Assembly: GCA_900555925.1 (NCBI GenBank)
Contig: USMU01000021.1
Location: 1 to 23,869 of the forward strand
From: an uncultured Clostridium sp.
GTDB taxonomy: Bacteria; Bacillota; Clostridia; Christensenellales; Borkfalkiaceae
DNA: 23,869 nucleotides
Direction of reading: 5' to 3'
Shown piece by piece: positions 22,877 to 23,869 of this stretch (the first letter of the stretch is position 1; each line of letters begins with the position of its first letter). The notes below the pieces were generated by a model. The model had not been told where the DNA came from. It made no database searches and saw only the letters and a program-made list of their open reading frames with translations. A program made the position numbers and the translations under genes.

Positions 22877-23869
22877 ATGACAAAACTAAAAAAATTTTCG
22901 TCTGAATATCCGCTTGGGCATAAAAAAGTACGAAAAAAATGGACTTCTCGCGATTTTACACTCTTTTTTATCGCTTGTGCGGGTGCAGTGTTTCTCTTTG
23001 TGTTCGCATATATTCCCATGGCGGGTATTCTTATCGCCTTTAAGGACGATTCGCAGTATTTTAACATTTTCGAGGTAATCCAATACGGCTCATTTGTCGG
23101 ATTTAACAATTTTTTAGAATTTTTTCAGGATCAAAAATTTTGGGACGTCGTCTTGAATACGTTGGGACTGAATTTGTTGATGCTACTTATCAATTTCCCC
23201 GCGCCAATTATTTTTGCATTACTCTTAAATGAAATTTCTCATCGGAAATACAAAAAGACGATACAGACACTTTCCATTTTTCCGCATTTTATTTCTTGGG
23301 TTGTCTTCGGGGGGATTGTTATCGCTTTGACAGATATGACTACGGGGATAATTAATCCGCTTTTATATGCGTTGGGTATCGGCTCCCGCGATAATCCGAT
23401 CAATCTTTTGACCGCAGATTATTTTTGGGGACTCATGATTATCGTCTCTATGATTAAAAGCGTGGGCTGGGGGTCCGTTATCTACTTAGCTGCCATTACA
23501 AGTATTAGTCCGGAAATGTATGAGGCTGCTCAACTCGACGGAGCAAATCGATTTCACTGTGCATGGAATATCACTTTGCCGTCTATCGCTCCGACAATTA
23601 CCGTATTTTTGTTGTTGAATATTTCCAATCTGCTTTCAAATAGTTTCGAGCAATTCTATATTTTGCAAAATCCCGCAAATATCTCCCGTAGTGAAGTTTT
23701 GGCTACATATATCTATCAGATGGGCATGATAGAGCGAAAGTATTCCTATACCACGGCGATGGGATTATTTGAATCCTGTTCGGGAATTGTTCTGATGCTT
23801 ACGGCGAATGCAATCTCCAAAAAAGTGGCGGGGGGGGGGGTGTTTGGGGGGAAGGAAGAGAATCATTGT
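22877..23869 (+). CDS. LplB-type ABC transporter permease, 3' end not resolved at window edge
   Basis: The frame from ATG 22877 stays open for 331 codons to the last base with no stop. After a basic N-terminus (KKVRKKW) come about six membrane segments, the first at about 28-46, followed by FAYIPMAGILIAFKD, typical of the LplB/YtcP-type permeases of oligosaccharide importers. The EAA loop is EMYEAAQLDGANRFHCAWNI with LPSIAPT after it. Length and motifs indicate that nearly the whole protein is here. The family normally ends soon after ANAISKK-like residues, but here an 11-base G run (23830-23840) and a second G run (23846-23851) encode Gly-rich residues and push the frame past the usual end. 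A sequencing or assembly error there is likely. Partner permease, binding protein and ATPase would lie to the right. Confidence 0.88.
   Translation, partial: MTKLKKFSSEYPLGHKKVRKKWTSRDFTLFFIACAGAVFLFVFAYIPMAGILIAFKDDSQYFNIFEVIQYGSFVGFNNFLEFFQDQKFWDVVLNTLGLNLLMLLINFPAPIIFALLLNEISHRKYKKTIQTLSIFPHFISWVVFGGIVIALTDMTTGIINPLLYALGIGSRDNPINLLTADYFWGLMIIVSMIKSVGWGSVIYLAAITSISPEMYEAAQLDGANRFHCAWNITLPSIAPTITVFLLLNISNLLSNSFEQFYILQNPANISRSEVLATYIYQMGMIERKYSYTTAMGLFESCSGIVLMLTANAISKKVAGGGVFGGKEENHC

Noticed and set aside
1-23869. A defence, phage or mobile-element system
   Set aside because: I saw no transposase, integrase, nuclease, toxin-antitoxin pair, tRNA or attachment-site structure; every well-supported gene belongs to sugar sensing, uptake or breakdown.

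Overview
The window is a carbohydrate-utilisation region of a low-to-mid GC, Gram-positive-type bacterium, probably an anaerobic gut clostridium. The evidence is strong AGGAGG-type ribosome-binding sites, lipobox-bearing surface lipoproteins with Ser/Gly/Asp-rich linkers, CUT1-type ABC importers with no local ATPase, and an SDR-type mannonate oxidoreductase as in Bacillus/Clostridia. A Christensenellales/Borkfalkiaceae-like source would fit the style of the lipoproteins, but that is a guess.

Layout. (1) 1-726, minus: AraC-family regulator, cut by the left edge. (2) 901-7157, plus: a tight six-gene catabolic operon read from a good promoter at 818-845. It encodes a sugar phosphate isomerase/epimerase-like TIM barrel, two tandem Gfo/Idh/MocA oxidoreductases, glucuronate isomerase (uxaC), mannonate dehydratase (uxuA) and an SDR fructuronate reductase. 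The last five genes are joined by four consecutive ATGA stop/start overlaps. (3) 7201-9261, plus: a second promoter with an overlapping palindromic operator drives a cytoplasmic GH43 glycosidase and a LacI-family regulator. (4) 9262-9558: a regulatory leader with a second copy of the same operator and a cluster of inverted repeats, two of which exclude each other. (5) 9559-20066, plus: the surface and import block. It holds a 1194-residue lipoprotein (CBM9-like and concanavalin-like modules around an SGNH esterase), a solute-binding lipoprotein, two CUT1 permeases and a 1008-residue GH43 lipoprotein. A hairpin and a T-tailed terminator-like hairpin follow. (6) 20163-21908, plus: a cytoplasmic GH2 beta-glycosidase. 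(7) 21921-22724, minus: a second AraC-family regulator, divergent from (8) 22877-end, plus: an LplB-type ABC permease running off the right edge through suspicious poly-G tracts.

How it may work together (inference). Surface lipoproteins deacetylate, bind and trim a branched, uronate-bearing plant polysaccharide; glucuronoxylan or arabinoxylan is the simplest guess. The importer takes up the oligosaccharides, GH43 and GH2 finish hydrolysis in the cytoplasm, and glucuronate is converted by UxaC, the SDR reductase and UxuA to 2-keto-3-deoxygluconate. The KDG kinase and aldolase, an alpha-glucuronidase and the transport ATPase are not in the window. The two Gfo/Idh/MocA enzymes and the TIM-barrel isomerase at the head of the uronate operon are not needed for the textbook pathway. 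They suggest an extra oxidative step on a modified sugar or glycoside.

Most of the window is recognisable by family. The least explained parts are the repeated concanavalin-like module shared by two surface proteins, the modular SGNH lipoprotein, the structured leader at 9301-9438 and the oxidoreductase/isomerase trio.
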